The notes under the pieces: model-generated | The model's database searches: none | Seen by the model: only the letters and a program-made list of their open reading frames with translations | Told to the model about the DNA's origin: nothing | Part shown: piece by piece, positions 55,197 to 63,531 of the stretch | Position numbering within the stretch: the first letter of the stretch is position 1 | Layout: every line of letters begins with the position of its first letter | Program-made: the position numbers and the translations under genes | Origin: Deltaproteobacteria bacterium | Lineage (GTDB): Bacteria > Desulfobacterota > DSM-4660 > Desulfatiglandales > Desulfatiglandaceae | Direction of reading: 5' to 3' | NCBI GenBank assembly: GCA_019307815.1 | Contig: JAFDIV010000011.1 | Coordinates: 37,704 to 101,703, forward strand | Length of the DNA stretch: 64,000 nt

Positions 55197-57089
55197 CTAT
55201 TGGTGTTCTGAGGAAAAGCCCTCGAACCTGCGGCTGAAATAGCCAGCAATTCCTTGTGGAAAGGCCATTACCAGAAAGATATAGATACTCCCCAAAATCA
55301 GTCGCCAAAAATGGATCCGAGAAATCTTGTCCTCAAGCCAAATGAATGCAGTGGATCCCACCACAGGGCCCGATAAAGAGTGAATCCCACCCAGCAGCAC
55401 ACTCAGTAGGATGTCGAAAGAACGGGATATGGACATCTCATAGGGAAACACACTCCCCTTTGAAAACACATAGATTCCGCCTGCAAGCCCGGCAAAAAGC
55501 CCTGCCACCGCAAAGGCAAACCATTGCTGCCGTTTCACATGGATGCCTATGGAATCGGCCCTTAAATGGGAGTCCCTACAGGCCCGCATGGTATAGCCAA
55601 ACGGTGTAAACAGGAGATAGCGAAGTGCCAGTATCCCGCCGATGCTTATGAGTATAGTAAGGTAGTAGAAAATCACTTCATTGCTGGCCCATTTGGCCGG
55701 CCAGATCCCTAAGACACCATCATCGCCTCCTGTAAAGCCGCTCCACTGAAAAACAATGGACCAGCATATCTGGGCAAACGCAAGTGTCAGCATGGCCAGG
55801 TAAACACCCGACAAACGCACACAAAACCATCCGATAATAAGGGCCAAAAGGGCCATGCACGTGGGGGCCAAAAGGATGGCCAATTCCATGGGTGTATTGG
55901 CATAGTGCACGAAAAGGGCCGCTGCATATGCCCCCCCTCCAAAAAAGGCCGCATGTCCAAAGGATACCATGCCACCCGGACCCATCATAAAAAAGAGGCT
56001 CATGCAGGCCAGGGCAAAAATGGCAATCTCACCGAAAAGCACTAACTGAAAGCTCCCTGCGAACAATGGTAGGGTCATTAAAAGGATAAGTACAGCCAGC
56101 CCCAAAAGCCTCAATTTTGTAGACGCGGGCCTAATGGGAGATTCCACCAGCTCTGACGGCAGGTACTCTTCGGCCTCAGGTTTGCCAAGCAGCCCATAAG
56201 GTCTCACAATAAGTACCACGGCCATCACAAGAAACATCATCACCAGTGTACTCTGGGGAAGGACAAGGACCCCAAACGAGGACAGCTCACCAATGATCAC
56301 GGCAGCTAAAAAGGCCCCGCCGATGCTGCCCATGCCGCCTACTACGACAATGACGAACGCTGCTGCGATAACGTTTAAATCCATCAACAGGTCGGCACCA
56401 CCCTTGGGGAGCTGGATAGCCCCGCCAAACCCGGCAAGGCAGGAGCCCAAGAAAAAAACACTGGTAAAAAGCCGCTTCTGATTCACACCCAAGGCCGCCA
56501 ACATTTCCCTGTCCTCTGTGGCAGCCCTGATGAGGACTCCCCAGCGTGTCCGATTCAATAATAACCACAGGCCCAAAAGGATTAGCGGGGCGATGATGAT
56601 CAGGGCGATGTCATATTCAGGTATCAATGCCCCCATGATGTTGACGCTGCCATCCAGGCCGGGGGCCCGCGGGCCAATCAGATCTTCAGCGCCAAATAGC
56701 CATAACGCCAGGTCCTGTATGACCAGGAGCACGGCAAAGGTGGCCATCAACATGAAGAGTTCGGGGGCCCTATAAAGGCGCCTCAACAAAAGGACTTCAA
56801 TGACGACCCCGAACAATCCCACGGCAATGGCCGCTATAACGATACCTGACCAAAAACAGAAAACACCACGGGGAAGAAATGAGATGACAAAGTAGGCCAG
56901 ATAGGCTCCGATCATGTAAAAGGAGCCGTGGGCCATGTTCACCACCCTGCTGACCCCAAAGATCAGGGACAGACCTGCGGCCACAAAAAACAGGGATGCA
57001 GCGTCAGACAATCCAGTCAGAAATTGAACAATAAAAGCACCCAAGGCGTGATCCACTTGAAGAAAAGGGGCCAAGGCCTGATGAGCCAT
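55197..57089 (-). CDS. fused LivH-LivM ABC permease
   Basis: 630-residue protein carrying both permeases in one chain. Residues 1-310 are LivH-like (GLSDAASLFFVAAGLSLIFGV, then VVNMAHGSFYMIGAYL; GGMGSIGGAFLAAVI). Residues about 325-620 are LivM-like (GPGGMVSFGHAAFFGGGAYA; MRACRDSHLRADSIGIHVKR). About 17 membrane segments. The first importer in this window (7.2-9.3 kb) has separate permeases, so the two transporters are not recent duplicates. Likely imports nicotinate or a related carboxylate. Confidence 0.88.
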   Translation of the reverse strand: MAHQALAPFLQVDHALGAFIVQFLTGLSDAASLFFVAAGLSLIFGVSRVVNMAHGSFYMIGAYLAYFVISFLPRGVFCFWSGIVIAAIAVGLFGVVIEVLLLRRLYRAPELFMLMATFAVLLVIQDLALWLFGAEDLIGPRAPGLDGSVNIMGALIPEYDIALIIIAPLILLGLWLLLNRTRWGVLIRAATEDREMLAALGVNQKRLFTSVFFLGSCLAGFGGAIQLPKGGADLLMDLNVIAAAFVIVVVGGMGSIGGAFLAAVIIGELSSFGVLVLPQSTLVMMFLVMAVVLIVRPYGLLGKPEAEEYLPSELVESPIRPASTKLRLLGLAVLILLMTLPLFAGSFQLVLFGEIAIFALACMSLFFMMGPGGMVSFGHAAFFGGGAYAAALFVHYANTPMELAILLAPTCMALLALIIGWFCVRLSGVYLAMLTLAFAQICWSIVFQWSGFTGGDDGVLGIWPAKWASNEVIFYYLTILISIGGILALRYLLFTPFGYTMRACRDSHLRADSIGIHVKRQQWFAFAVAGLFAGLAGGIYVFSKGSVFPYEMSISRSFDILLSVLLGGIHSLSGPVVGSTAFIWLEDKISRIHFWRLILGSIYIFLVMAFPQGIAGYFSRRFEGFSSEHQ

Positions 57090-57102
57090 GGCCCCGTTGA
57101 TA

Positions 57103-58317
57103 TTAGTCTTGCGGCCTCAGTTTCCTCACTTCTTCGTCACTGGGCAGGAAATCCTTGCCATCCATGTATTTCCAGTTGACCATAATGCCTTTGCCATTTT
57201 TCAGGGCCGTATACCCCACAAAGGCCCCCATGGTGGACTGATGATCAATCTTGCGGAAGGTAATGGGCCCGAAAGGGGAGTCAAAGCTCAGCCCTTCCAT
57301 GGCCTGCACCATCTTCTCTGTTTCAGTGCAGCCAGCTCTTTGAAGCATATGGGCCACAGCCCACATGACGTTATACCCCACAACAGATCCGGTCCGGGGG
57401 TAATCATGATATCTTGCCTGATAGGCCTTCAGGAACTTGGTATGGGCAGGGGTCTTAATATCATACCAGGGGTATCCTGTGACCAACCAGCCCTCGGGGG
57501 CCTCGTCTTTAAGGGGATCCAAGTATTCGGGCTCACCCGTAAGCAGGCTCACGATAAAACGCCCCTTGAAGAATCCCCTCAGTTTGCCCTCCCTCACAAA
57601 CTTTGCCAGGTCGCTTCCGAAGGTCACATTGTATACCGCTTGGGGATTGGCCTTGGCCAAGGCCTGGATTTCAGAGCCTGCATTGATCTTGAACAGGGCT
57701 GGCCATTGCTCTGCCACAAATTGCACATCAGGTCTCTTGGCCTTAAGCACCTTCTTAAAAGACTTCACCGCGTCCTTTCCATACGCATAATTGGGCGCGA
57801 TGGTGGCCCAGCGCTTGGCAGGATTCTTGGCAGCCTCCTCGGCCAACATGGCGGCCTGCATATAGGTAGAAGGCCTCAGGCGAAAGGTGTAGCGGTTGCC
57901 TTTGGCCCATACCACAGCATCAGACAGGGGCTCTGCAGCAAGATAAAACACCTTATTCCGCTTGGCAAAATCCGTCAGGGCAAGGCCCACATGGGAAAAA
58001 AACGAGCCCATGATCAATACTACCTTATCCCTGCGAACCAGCTCCTCGGCGATCTTCACTGCATTGCCCGGCTTGCCTGCATCATCGCGGGAGATGACCT
58101 GAATCTTTTTCCCCAGCACGCCTCCGGAGCGATTTATCTCGTCCAGTGCCAGTTGCCAGCCATTCCTGTAAGGGATAGTAAAATTCGTCAGCTTACTATA
58201 GGTATTGATTTCCCCCACCTTAATGGTCCCGGCTGCATTGACCAGGGCAGGGTAAAAAACAAAACCCATGACACATGCCACCAACAATGCCAAAATTGCT
58301 GCGTGCCTTTTCATCAT
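57103..58317 (-). CDS. ABC transporter substrate-binding protein, LivK-type
   Basis: 404 residues with signal peptide (KRHAAILALLVACVMGFVFY, cleavage near VNAAG) and the Peripla_BP_6 fold: VGEINTYSKLTNFTIPYRNGWQ, then AKRWATIAPNYAYGKDAV and GSVVGYNVMWAVAHML. AGGAGGAT lies just upstream of two ATG codons. First gene of the importer, preceded by the GntR regulator gene on the same strand. Pathway context suggests it binds nicotinate; not provable from sequence. Confidence 0.88.
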   Translation of the reverse strand: MMKRHAAILALLVACVMGFVFYPALVNAAGTIKVGEINTYSKLTNFTIPYRNGWQLALDEINRSGGVLGKKIQVISRDDAGKPGNAVKIAEELVRRDKVVLIMGSFFSHVGLALTDFAKRNKVFYLAAEPLSDAVVWAKGNRYTFRLRPSTYMQAAMLAEEAAKNPAKRWATIAPNYAYGKDAVKSFKKVLKAKRPDVQFVAEQWPALFKINAGSEIQALAKANPQAVYNVTFGSDLAKFVREGKLRGFFKGRFIVSLLTGEPEYLDPLKDEAPEGWLVTGYPWYDIKTPAHTKFLKAYQARYHDYPRTGSVVGYNVMWAVAHMLQRAGCTETEKMVQAMEGLSFDSPFGPITFRKIDHQSTMGAFVGYTALKNGKGIMVNWKYMDGKDFLPSDEEVRKLRPQD

Positions 58318-58398
58318 TCATCCTCCTAACTGAATAAGGTAAATCATAACAAATACGCCTTTGGTAAACCCATGCCGAAATCCCAATAGATTCTTTGT

Positions 58399-59082
58399 TT
58401 AACACCCCCCTTTTTGTGGAGTTGCACTTCTCCTGACTATTGCCTGTAATACTTTCAGGCCTTCGAGCACGTGTTCTTCCGTTAATTGGGCAGCCTTTTC
58501 CCTTTCTCCCTTCTTTATGGCCTCAAGGATGGCCTTGTGATATGCATAGGATCTTTCAAGGTGAGATCGTTCCGCCAAAGAGCGGTAGCTGAATCGCTTT
58601 ACTTGATTATGGAGAGTAGAGGCCATTTTTTTGAGCCGTCCGTGGCCTGCTGCATCCAGCAGCATATTATGGAACTGCTCGTTCAGGTTTTGATATTTAC
58701 TTATATCAGGTGGTTCTGAGTCAATACAATCCTTCATCTTAGATATAATGCTATCTAGTTTCCTCATGATAGAATCGGTAAGCCTGTCAAAGGCAAGCCT
58801 TGTTCCTAGGCCGTAGAGGGTAGTCTTCAAGGTGTAGATTTCCCATATGTCTTTTTCGTCAATCTCTGTGACAAAGGCGCCTTTGTTGGGTCTCCTGGTA
58901 ATAAGGCCCTCGGCCTCTAGGATCTTGAGAGCTTCACGGATAGGCGGGCGGCTTACACCAAGGGATTCGGCCACTTCTTGCTCTTTTATCTGCTGGCCCG
59001 GCTTCAACTTTCCCGTAAAGATGCGCTGTTCGAGGTACTTCTTGACGCCGTCAGCAATGGATTCAACCTTTATCATGCTCAT
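58399..59082 (-). CDS. GntR-family regulator, FCD (FadR) subfamily
   Basis: 227 residues. The N-terminal winged helix has LKPGQQIKEQEVAESLGVSRPPIREALKILEAEGLITRRPNKGAFV. The C-terminal FCD ligand domain carries the expected Asp/His metal positions (LNEQFHNMLLDAAGHGRL; RSYAYHKAILEAIKKG). Such regulators usually sense a carboxylate. It is the natural candidate for controlling the nicotinate operon. Upstream DNA carries three tandem heptamers. Confidence 0.88.
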   Translation of the reverse strand: MSMIKVESIADGVKKYLEQRIFTGKLKPGQQIKEQEVAESLGVSRPPIREALKILEAEGLITRRPNKGAFVTEIDEKDIWEIYTLKTTLYGLGTRLAFDRLTDSIMRKLDSIISKMKDCIDSEPPDISKYQNLNEQFHNMLLDAAGHGRLKKMASTLHNQVKRFSYRSLAERSHLERSYAYHKAILEAIKKGEREKAAQLTEEHVLEGLKVLQAIVRRSATPQKGGC

Positions 59083-59086
59083 GGTA

Positions 59087-59107
59087 TGTCTACTGTCTAT
59101 TGTCTAC
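59087..59107. promoter_or_regulatory. three tandem TGTCTAy heptamers upstream of GntR gene
   Basis: TGTCTAC, TGTCTAT and TGTCTAC follow each other without spacing, directly upstream of the GntR start codon and before an AT-rich run (tttttttaattatattt). They could be repeated half-sites for the regulator or a slippage-prone tract. Confidence 0.4.
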
Positions 59108-59220
59108 TATTTTTTTAATTATATTTAATCCTCCCCTTTGTCAATACCAAAATTCCGACCCCAAACTTTTACCCATTTCTGCTCAAGGCTGATTTGGGTA
59201 ATTCTTGGTCTGGGCAGCCC

Positions 59221-60414
59221 TCACAAGCCCTCAGCCCCATACACCTCTGCGGCTGCATCCAGGGCCCCTGACTTCACTTTTACCCCTTCTGCCCTCAGTA
59301 TGGTCTCAAGGGCAGATAGAAATAGAAACACGTTTTTGGGCCTTGCACCATGGCCCATCAGACCAACGCGCCAAATTTTGCCTGCCAGCTCTCCCAGCCC
59401 ACCGCCTATTTCAATGCCAAACTCAGTGAGCAGGGCCTTGCGTACTTTTACATCATCAACACCTTCGGGGATTCGAATCGCATTTAGCATGGGCAGTCGC
59501 TCTGTCTCTGGGACCAGCATATCCAGACCCATGGTCTCCAGTCCAGCCATCAGTGCTCGATGATTCAGCCTGTGGCGGGCAAAGCGGGCCTCCAGGCCTT
59601 CTTCAGCAATAATGCGCAGTGCCTCCCTTAAACCATATATCATGTTGATGGGAGCAGTGTGGTGGTATTTCCTCTCAGCCCCCCAATAGCTGCCCACCAT
59701 GCTCATATCCAGATACCAGCTTGATACAGGGCTTTTCCTGTTACGCAGTGCCTCCATGGCCTTGTCGCTAAATGAGATGGGAGATAGCCCTGGTGGACAA
59801 GAGATGCACTTTTGGGTTCCACTATAGGCAGCATCAATACCCATTTCATCAATGGCCACCTCCATACCGCCCAATGAGGTAACCATATCCACCAAAAACA
59901 GCGCGCCTGATTCCTTGGCAATACTGGAGAGATCCTCAAGGGGCTGGCATACCCCTGTGGAGGTTTCTGCGTGAACCACGGCCAACACCTTGGGACTTCT
60001 GCCCTTTACCGCCTCTCTCACCCTTTCAGGATCAATGGCCCTACCCCATTGGCCGTCCACGCGAATGAGCTTTCCTCCCAAGCGATTTACAATATCGCTC
60101 ATACGGGTCCCAAATACGCCATTAACACACACCACCACCTCATCACCTGGCTCCACCAGGTTGACAAAGCAGGTTTCCATTCCTGCACTCCCTGTGCCGG
60201 AAACAGGAATGGTAAGGGCGTTATTGGTTCTAAACAGGTGTCGCAGCAGTTGCTGTGTTTCATCCATTACGGCCAGAAAATAAGGATCCAGATGACCGAT
60301 GCAGGGTGCTGACATGGCCTGGAGCACCCGCGGCGGCACATCACTTGGCCCTGGCCCCATCAACACACGTTGGCCCGGATCTATGTCTCTAAAATGATTG
60401 GGATTAAAAGCCAT
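59221..60414 (-). CDS. class V aminotransferase (alanine-glyoxylate/serine-pyruvate type)
   Basis: 397-residue PLP enzyme. The lysine forming the internal aldimine is Lys202 in AAYSGTQKCISCPPGLSPI. VSGTGSAGMETCFVNLVEPGD near 71-90 is the PLP-phosphate region. VDMVTSLGGMEVAIDEMGID near 165-185 has the PLP-pyridine Asp. AGGAGG precedes the ATG. It lies upstream of the GntR gene in the same direction, so it may use amino nitrogen in the same pathway or be an independent glyoxylate/serine enzyme. Confidence 0.87.
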   Translation of the reverse strand: MAFNPNHFRDIDPGQRVLMGPGPSDVPPRVLQAMSAPCIGHLDPYFLAVMDETQQLLRHLFRTNNALTIPVSGTGSAGMETCFVNLVEPGDEVVVCVNGVFGTRMSDIVNRLGGKLIRVDGQWGRAIDPERVREAVKGRSPKVLAVVHAETSTGVCQPLEDLSSIAKESGALFLVDMVTSLGGMEVAIDEMGIDAAYSGTQKCISCPPGLSPISFSDKAMEALRNRKSPVSSWYLDMSMVGSYWGAERKYHHTAPINMIYGLREALRIIAEEGLEARFARHRLNHRALMAGLETMGLDMLVPETERLPMLNAIRIPEGVDDVKVRKALLTEFGIEIGGGLGELAGKIWRVGLMGHGARPKNVFLFLSALETILRAEGVKVKSGALDAAAEVYGAEGL

Positions 60415-60961
60415 ATCTGCCCTCCTTGCCTTGATGGAATTTCTTTTGCATCCTCCCTATTGCCTTTTAGCAAAACCATGCTTATGCTGCAATCTAAATA
60501 GCCTGAGTCAGTAACCATCGCGCCCAGCATAAGAAGAGGCTCTCTTGCATGGCCACAGGCAAACTTATTGCTCTGGCCTTACTTCCTACTCGCCCCTACA
60601 TGCTCCAGGGCAAGGGGCAAGAGGACCGCAGCGTCATCACCTTTGAGGATATACGCTTAATGTATCAGAAAGGCCTTGATCTGATACACACTAGGATGGT
60701 ATTTGATCTTTGAAGGACCAACACAGTATCCACCGCTATTATTTAACCCTTATTCGGCAAAATCCTAAGTAAGGTACTTAATCACTACAGCCATCCTCAT
60801 TTTCGCAACCCTGCCCACTCCCTTTGGAGATGAGAATGAGACTAAAATTCTTTATAGCTTCCTGGAAGGCCTCCATGAAGCTATAGGCAGGTGGCCAGAT
60901 TCACAGGACACATAATTAATTGAGATATAATTACCACTCAGAGGTTTCGGATTATACAGTC
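60415..60961. other. 547-base gap between divergent genes
   Basis: No convincing gene. A 54-codon frame (60549-60713) starting ATGGCCACAGGC encodes an unrecognised peptide without a good RBS and is probably chance. It contains a strong hairpin at 60853-60885 (separate entry). Near 60480-60530, ggttactgactcagg-like sequence was noted but not assigned. Confidence 0.4.
60853..60885. other. long hairpin upstream of phosphoribosyltransferase gene
   Basis: TATAGCTTC and GAAGCTATA form a perfect 9-base outer stem. TGGA/TCCA extends it inward around AGGCC with a one-base bulge. No T-run follows on the plus strand, so it is more likely a leader structure or remnant of a mobile repeat than a terminator. 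Confidence 0.45.
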
Positions 60962-61618
60962 ATGGAAGAGTACTGGGAAGGCCCTCCATATCAGGACCGC
61001 ATTCATGCAGGTGAAGTTCTGGCCAAAAGGCTCCGTGATCTTGACCCTCAAGACCCTCTAGTCCTTGCCATACCAAACGGAGGAGTCCCTGTTGGAGCCC
61101 CCATTGCCAGGGCCTTAAACTGTCCCCTTCACCTCATTGTTGTGAGAAAACTCCAAATCCCTGAAAACCCGGAGGCGGGTTTTGGCTCTGTGGCCTCTGA
61201 CGGTACCATGCTGCTAAACCATACCCTGGTAGAGAGCTTAGGGATAAGTGAAAAGACTATCCAGAGGCAGAAAGGCCTTGCTATGAAAAGTATCCGCGAG
61301 CGAATATCAAGGTATGGTAAGATGGCCCAGTTCCCAGAGCTATTCAATCGAACAGTGGTTCTGGTCGACGACGGGTTGGCATCTGGCTTTACCATGGAGG
61401 CAGCCATCCATGTGGTTAAGAAACACAGCCCAGGAGGAGTAGTGGTGGCTGTACCTACCTCTTCCATGACCGCTTTTCGTCGCATCTCTCCGCTCGTGGA
61501 CACACTCCTCTGTCCTGATGTAAGCAGGCTTCGCATTTTCGCGGTTGCAAACGCCTATAAGGAATGGCGTGACCTAGATGATGAAGAGATAATTGCAATC
61601 CTTCGGGAATCTGAATAG
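60962..61618 (+). CDS. phosphoribosyltransferase-domain protein
   Basis: About 218 residues from ATG 60962. The PRPP-binding loop is TVVLVDDGLASGFTM near 130-145, with VLAIPNGGVPVGAPIARAL near 40 and VVRKLQIPENPEAGFGSVASDG near 65-85. Proteins of this group (often annotated as predicted phosphoribosyltransferases) are stand-alone and frequently stress-linked; substrate unknown. A TTG 14 codons upstream is an alternative start. No strong RBS. Confidence 0.82.
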   Translation: MEEYWEGPPYQDRIHAGEVLAKRLRDLDPQDPLVLAIPNGGVPVGAPIARALNCPLHLIVVRKLQIPENPEAGFGSVASDGTMLLNHTLVESLGISEKTIQRQKGLAMKSIRERISRYGKMAQFPELFNRTVVLVDDGLASGFTMEAAIHVVKKHSPGGVVVAVPTSSMTAFRRISPLVDTLLCPDVSRLRIFAVANAYKEWRDLDDEEIIAILRESE

Positions 61619-61705
61619 TTTTCTTACTTGGCCCCTGTGTTCCCCAATTTCCCTGACCGCAGGGACCCTCTCTGGCTCAAACCTTTTGCAGAAAGGAACC
61701 ATAAG

Positions 61706-62215
61706 ATGACAACATCATTCAAGTTAACCAAGGCTGAGCTTAGGGAAATCCTGATCAGAAATTGGATGACCCATGATTCCCTTTGGTATAATGAGGTGGC
61801 AGCCAAATTTGGCATGGCTGAAGCCCGTCCCATGAATCTTAGGGTCTGCAGAAGACTGGGGCGGATTGAATTCAAACGCCTGATGAAAATGGTCAATGCC
61901 CAGCCTCCTGCCAACATCGAAGAATACCGACAACTCTTTGAGCTGGCAAGAGACACATTCGTACCGGATTTCATGGACTTTCGGATCGAATATGCTGACA
62001 ACGACACACAACTGTTTCAAGTGGAAGACTGCTTTGCGTTCCGGGGAATGAGCAAAGCGGGGCTCATCTCAGAGTACCAGTGTGGCATCTTTGAGAGGAT
62101 TGAAGGCTGGTTCGACGCCATGGGCCTCAAATATGAAAGAACCCCTGATCTGAGTCGCTGCCTCAAGTTTCAGGGAAAGGAATGCAGGATTGCAGTACGT
62201 TTCCACTTTAAGTGA
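61706..62215 (+). CDS. DUF6125-like hypothetical protein
   Basis: About 169 residues from ATG 61706 (AAAGGA 8 bases upstream). It has a helical N-terminal half (LTKAELREILIRNWMTHDSLWYNEVAAKFGMAEA) and a second half with cysteines (VEDCFAFRGMSK, YQCGIFERIEGWFDAMG, CLKFQGKEC). The pattern resembles the DUF6125 proteins of deltaproteobacteria and may bind a ligand or metal. Function unknown. Confidence 0.7.
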   Translation: MTTSFKLTKAELREILIRNWMTHDSLWYNEVAAKFGMAEARPMNLRVCRRLGRIEFKRLMKMVNAQPPANIEEYRQLFELARDTFVPDFMDFRIEYADNDTQLFQVEDCFAFRGMSKAGLISEYQCGIFERIEGWFDAMGLKYERTPDLSRCLKFQGKECRIAVRFHFK

Positions 62216-62284
62216 GAGACCTTTGATGAATGTTGAGCTCATGATTGAATCCTGAAATTCTACCCTTTGTATTGAGGAACAACA

Positions 62285-62830
62285 ATGCCTTCTGTTATTA
62301 CCCATGCGGCAGTTGCCGTTGCAGCCGGACTTGCATTTGGTCCCCGAGACGCGCCGTCGCAGTTCTGGACAGCTTCCATAGCCTGCTCGGTTCTCCCTGA
62401 TATGGACATACTAGCCTTCTCCTTTGGCATTCCTTATGGGCATTTTTTCGGCCACAGGGGTTTCTTCCATTCGCCATTTTTCGCCATGATCCTGAGCCTT
62501 CTCATGGTGATTCTGCTCTTCAATCACCTGGAATTCTTCTCAAAACAATGGTTCTTTTTCCTAATCTTCTTTTTCCTGGTGGAAGCCAGTCACGGCCTAC
62601 TCGACGCCTTCACCAACGGTGGTCTTGGAGTAGCCCTGCTATCCCCTTTTACCAATGAAAGATATTTCTTCCCATGGCGCCCCATAATGGTCTCTCCCAT
62701 CGGTATCCAGGGTCTTTTCAGTAAATGGGGACTCATGGTGCTCAAGACAGAACTCCTGTGGGTTTGGCTGCCATGTTCATTGATGGTTCTGTTCTCTTAT
62801 ATAAGTGGCTGGCTTACAAGAAAGGGCTGA
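62285..62830 (+). CDS. membrane-bound metal-dependent hydrolase (DUF457/YdjM-like)
   Basis: 181 residues. Conserved His/Asp pattern: VITHAAVAVAAG, SVLPDMDIL, GHRGFFHSPFF and VEASHGLLDAFTNGG, with ERYFFPWRP near residue 135. This matches the family named inner-membrane metal-dependent hydrolases. About four membrane segments. The lipid or signalling substrate is unknown. Confidence 0.85.
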   Translation: MPSVITHAAVAVAAGLAFGPRDAPSQFWTASIACSVLPDMDILAFSFGIPYGHFFGHRGFFHSPFFAMILSLLMVILLFNHLEFFSKQWFFFLIFFFLVEASHGLLDAFTNGGLGVALLSPFTNERYFFPWRPIMVSPIGIQGLFSKWGLMVLKTELLWVWLPCSLMVLFSYISGWLTRKG

Positions 62831-62897
62831 ACCACTCTCCCACCGTTACCATGGAAGAACCGGGGCACACCCAGTGCACTTGTTTTCAAAAAGCATC

Positions 62898-62926
62898 TTG
62901 ATGCAAAAACGTTATGTCGCTATAAT
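62898..62926 (+). promoter_or_regulatory. sigma70-type promoter of RelBE-type pair
   Basis: TTGATG (62898-62903), 17-base spacing and a perfect TATAAT (62921-62926) lie just upstream of the antitoxin gene. GCATCTTGATGC (62893-62904), a 12-base inverted repeat, overlaps the -35 and is a candidate autoregulatory operator. Confidence 0.6.
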
Positions 62927-62952
62927 GTCTTAAAATGTATGGAGGTGCCATT

Positions 62953-63186
62953 ATGGCAACACAAACTAAACGCGTCACCATCTACTTTGACCCCGACTTG
63001 CATAAAGCGCTACGCCTTAAAGCCGTTGAAACATCTCGATCAGTATCTGAGCTTGTAAACGAGGCCGTCAAAGAAGCCCTTGCCGAAGATGTCGAGGACC
63101 TTTTGGCCTTTGATGAAAGAGCTGATGAACCTTTAATCAGCTATGACGAAATGGTGAAAAGGCTCAAAAAAGATGGCCGGATATAG
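62953..63186 (+). CDS. ribbon-helix-helix antitoxin (RelB/CopG-like)
   Basis: 77 residues from ATG 62953, with GGAGGTGCC upstream; an ATG six codons earlier is less well placed. KRVTIYFDPDLHKALRLKAVETSRSVSELVNEAVKEAL in outline is the ribbon-helix-helix DNA-binding domain. The C-terminal EPLISYDEMVKRLKKDGRI contacts the toxin. It overlaps the toxin gene by 14 bases. Confidence 0.82.
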   Translation: MATQTKRVTIYFDPDLHKALRLKAVETSRSVSELVNEAVKEALAEDVEDLLAFDERADEPLISYDEMVKRLKKDGRI

Positions 63187-63430
63187 GGTATTTTTCAGGA
63201 AGTCCGTGGAGAAGGATTTTTCCAGCATCCCTAAAAAGGATGTGAAGAAAATCCTCAATCGCATCAAGACCCTTGAAGAAAATCCACGCCCGCCAGGCAG
63301 CGAAAAATTGACCGGACAAGAAAGGTATCGCCTGCGACAGGGGCGATACCGGATCGTCTATTCAATTCAGGATGATGAACTTACTGTATGGGTCGTGAAA
63401 ATTGGTCACCGAAAAGATATTTATCGCTAA
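63173..63430 (+). CDS. RelE/ParE-family toxin
   Basis: 85 residues with the RelE layout: YRVFFRKSVEKDFSSIPKKDVKKILNRI, the core KLTGQERYRLRQGRYRIVYSI, and C-terminal VWVVKIGHRKDIYR with the Lys/Arg/Tyr residues typical of mRNA interferases of this family. Expressed with the upstream antitoxin. Target (ribosome-bound mRNA or gyrase) not decidable. Confidence 0.87.
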   Translation: MAGYRVFFRKSVEKDFSSIPKKDVKKILNRIKTLEENPRPPGSEKLTGQERYRLRQGRYRIVYSIQDDELTVWVVKIGHRKDIYR

Positions 63431-63531
63431 TCTTTGCTAGAGTGCACCTATTCGCACTTATCCTGTAACGACTTGCATAAAGGAGACTCATGGACGGCGC
63501 AATATAAGCACTATGAGCACAATCCTGCCTC

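Noticed and set aside
57088..58329. A 413-codon plus-strand open frame opposite the substrate-binding protein gene.
   Set aside because: It is antisense to a clear LivK-type gene with a signal peptide and RBS; its translation has no recognisable domain.
44546..60414. A complete E. barkeri-type nicotinate fermentation pathway.
   Set aside because: No hydroxymethylglutarate dehydrogenase, methyleneglutarate mutase, methylitaconate isomerase or dimethylmalate genes are present in the window; only the upper part is supported.
60549..60713. A 54-codon frame in the gap upstream of the phosphoribosyltransferase gene.
   Set aside because: No good RBS, no recognisable domain and no neighbouring context; probably chance.
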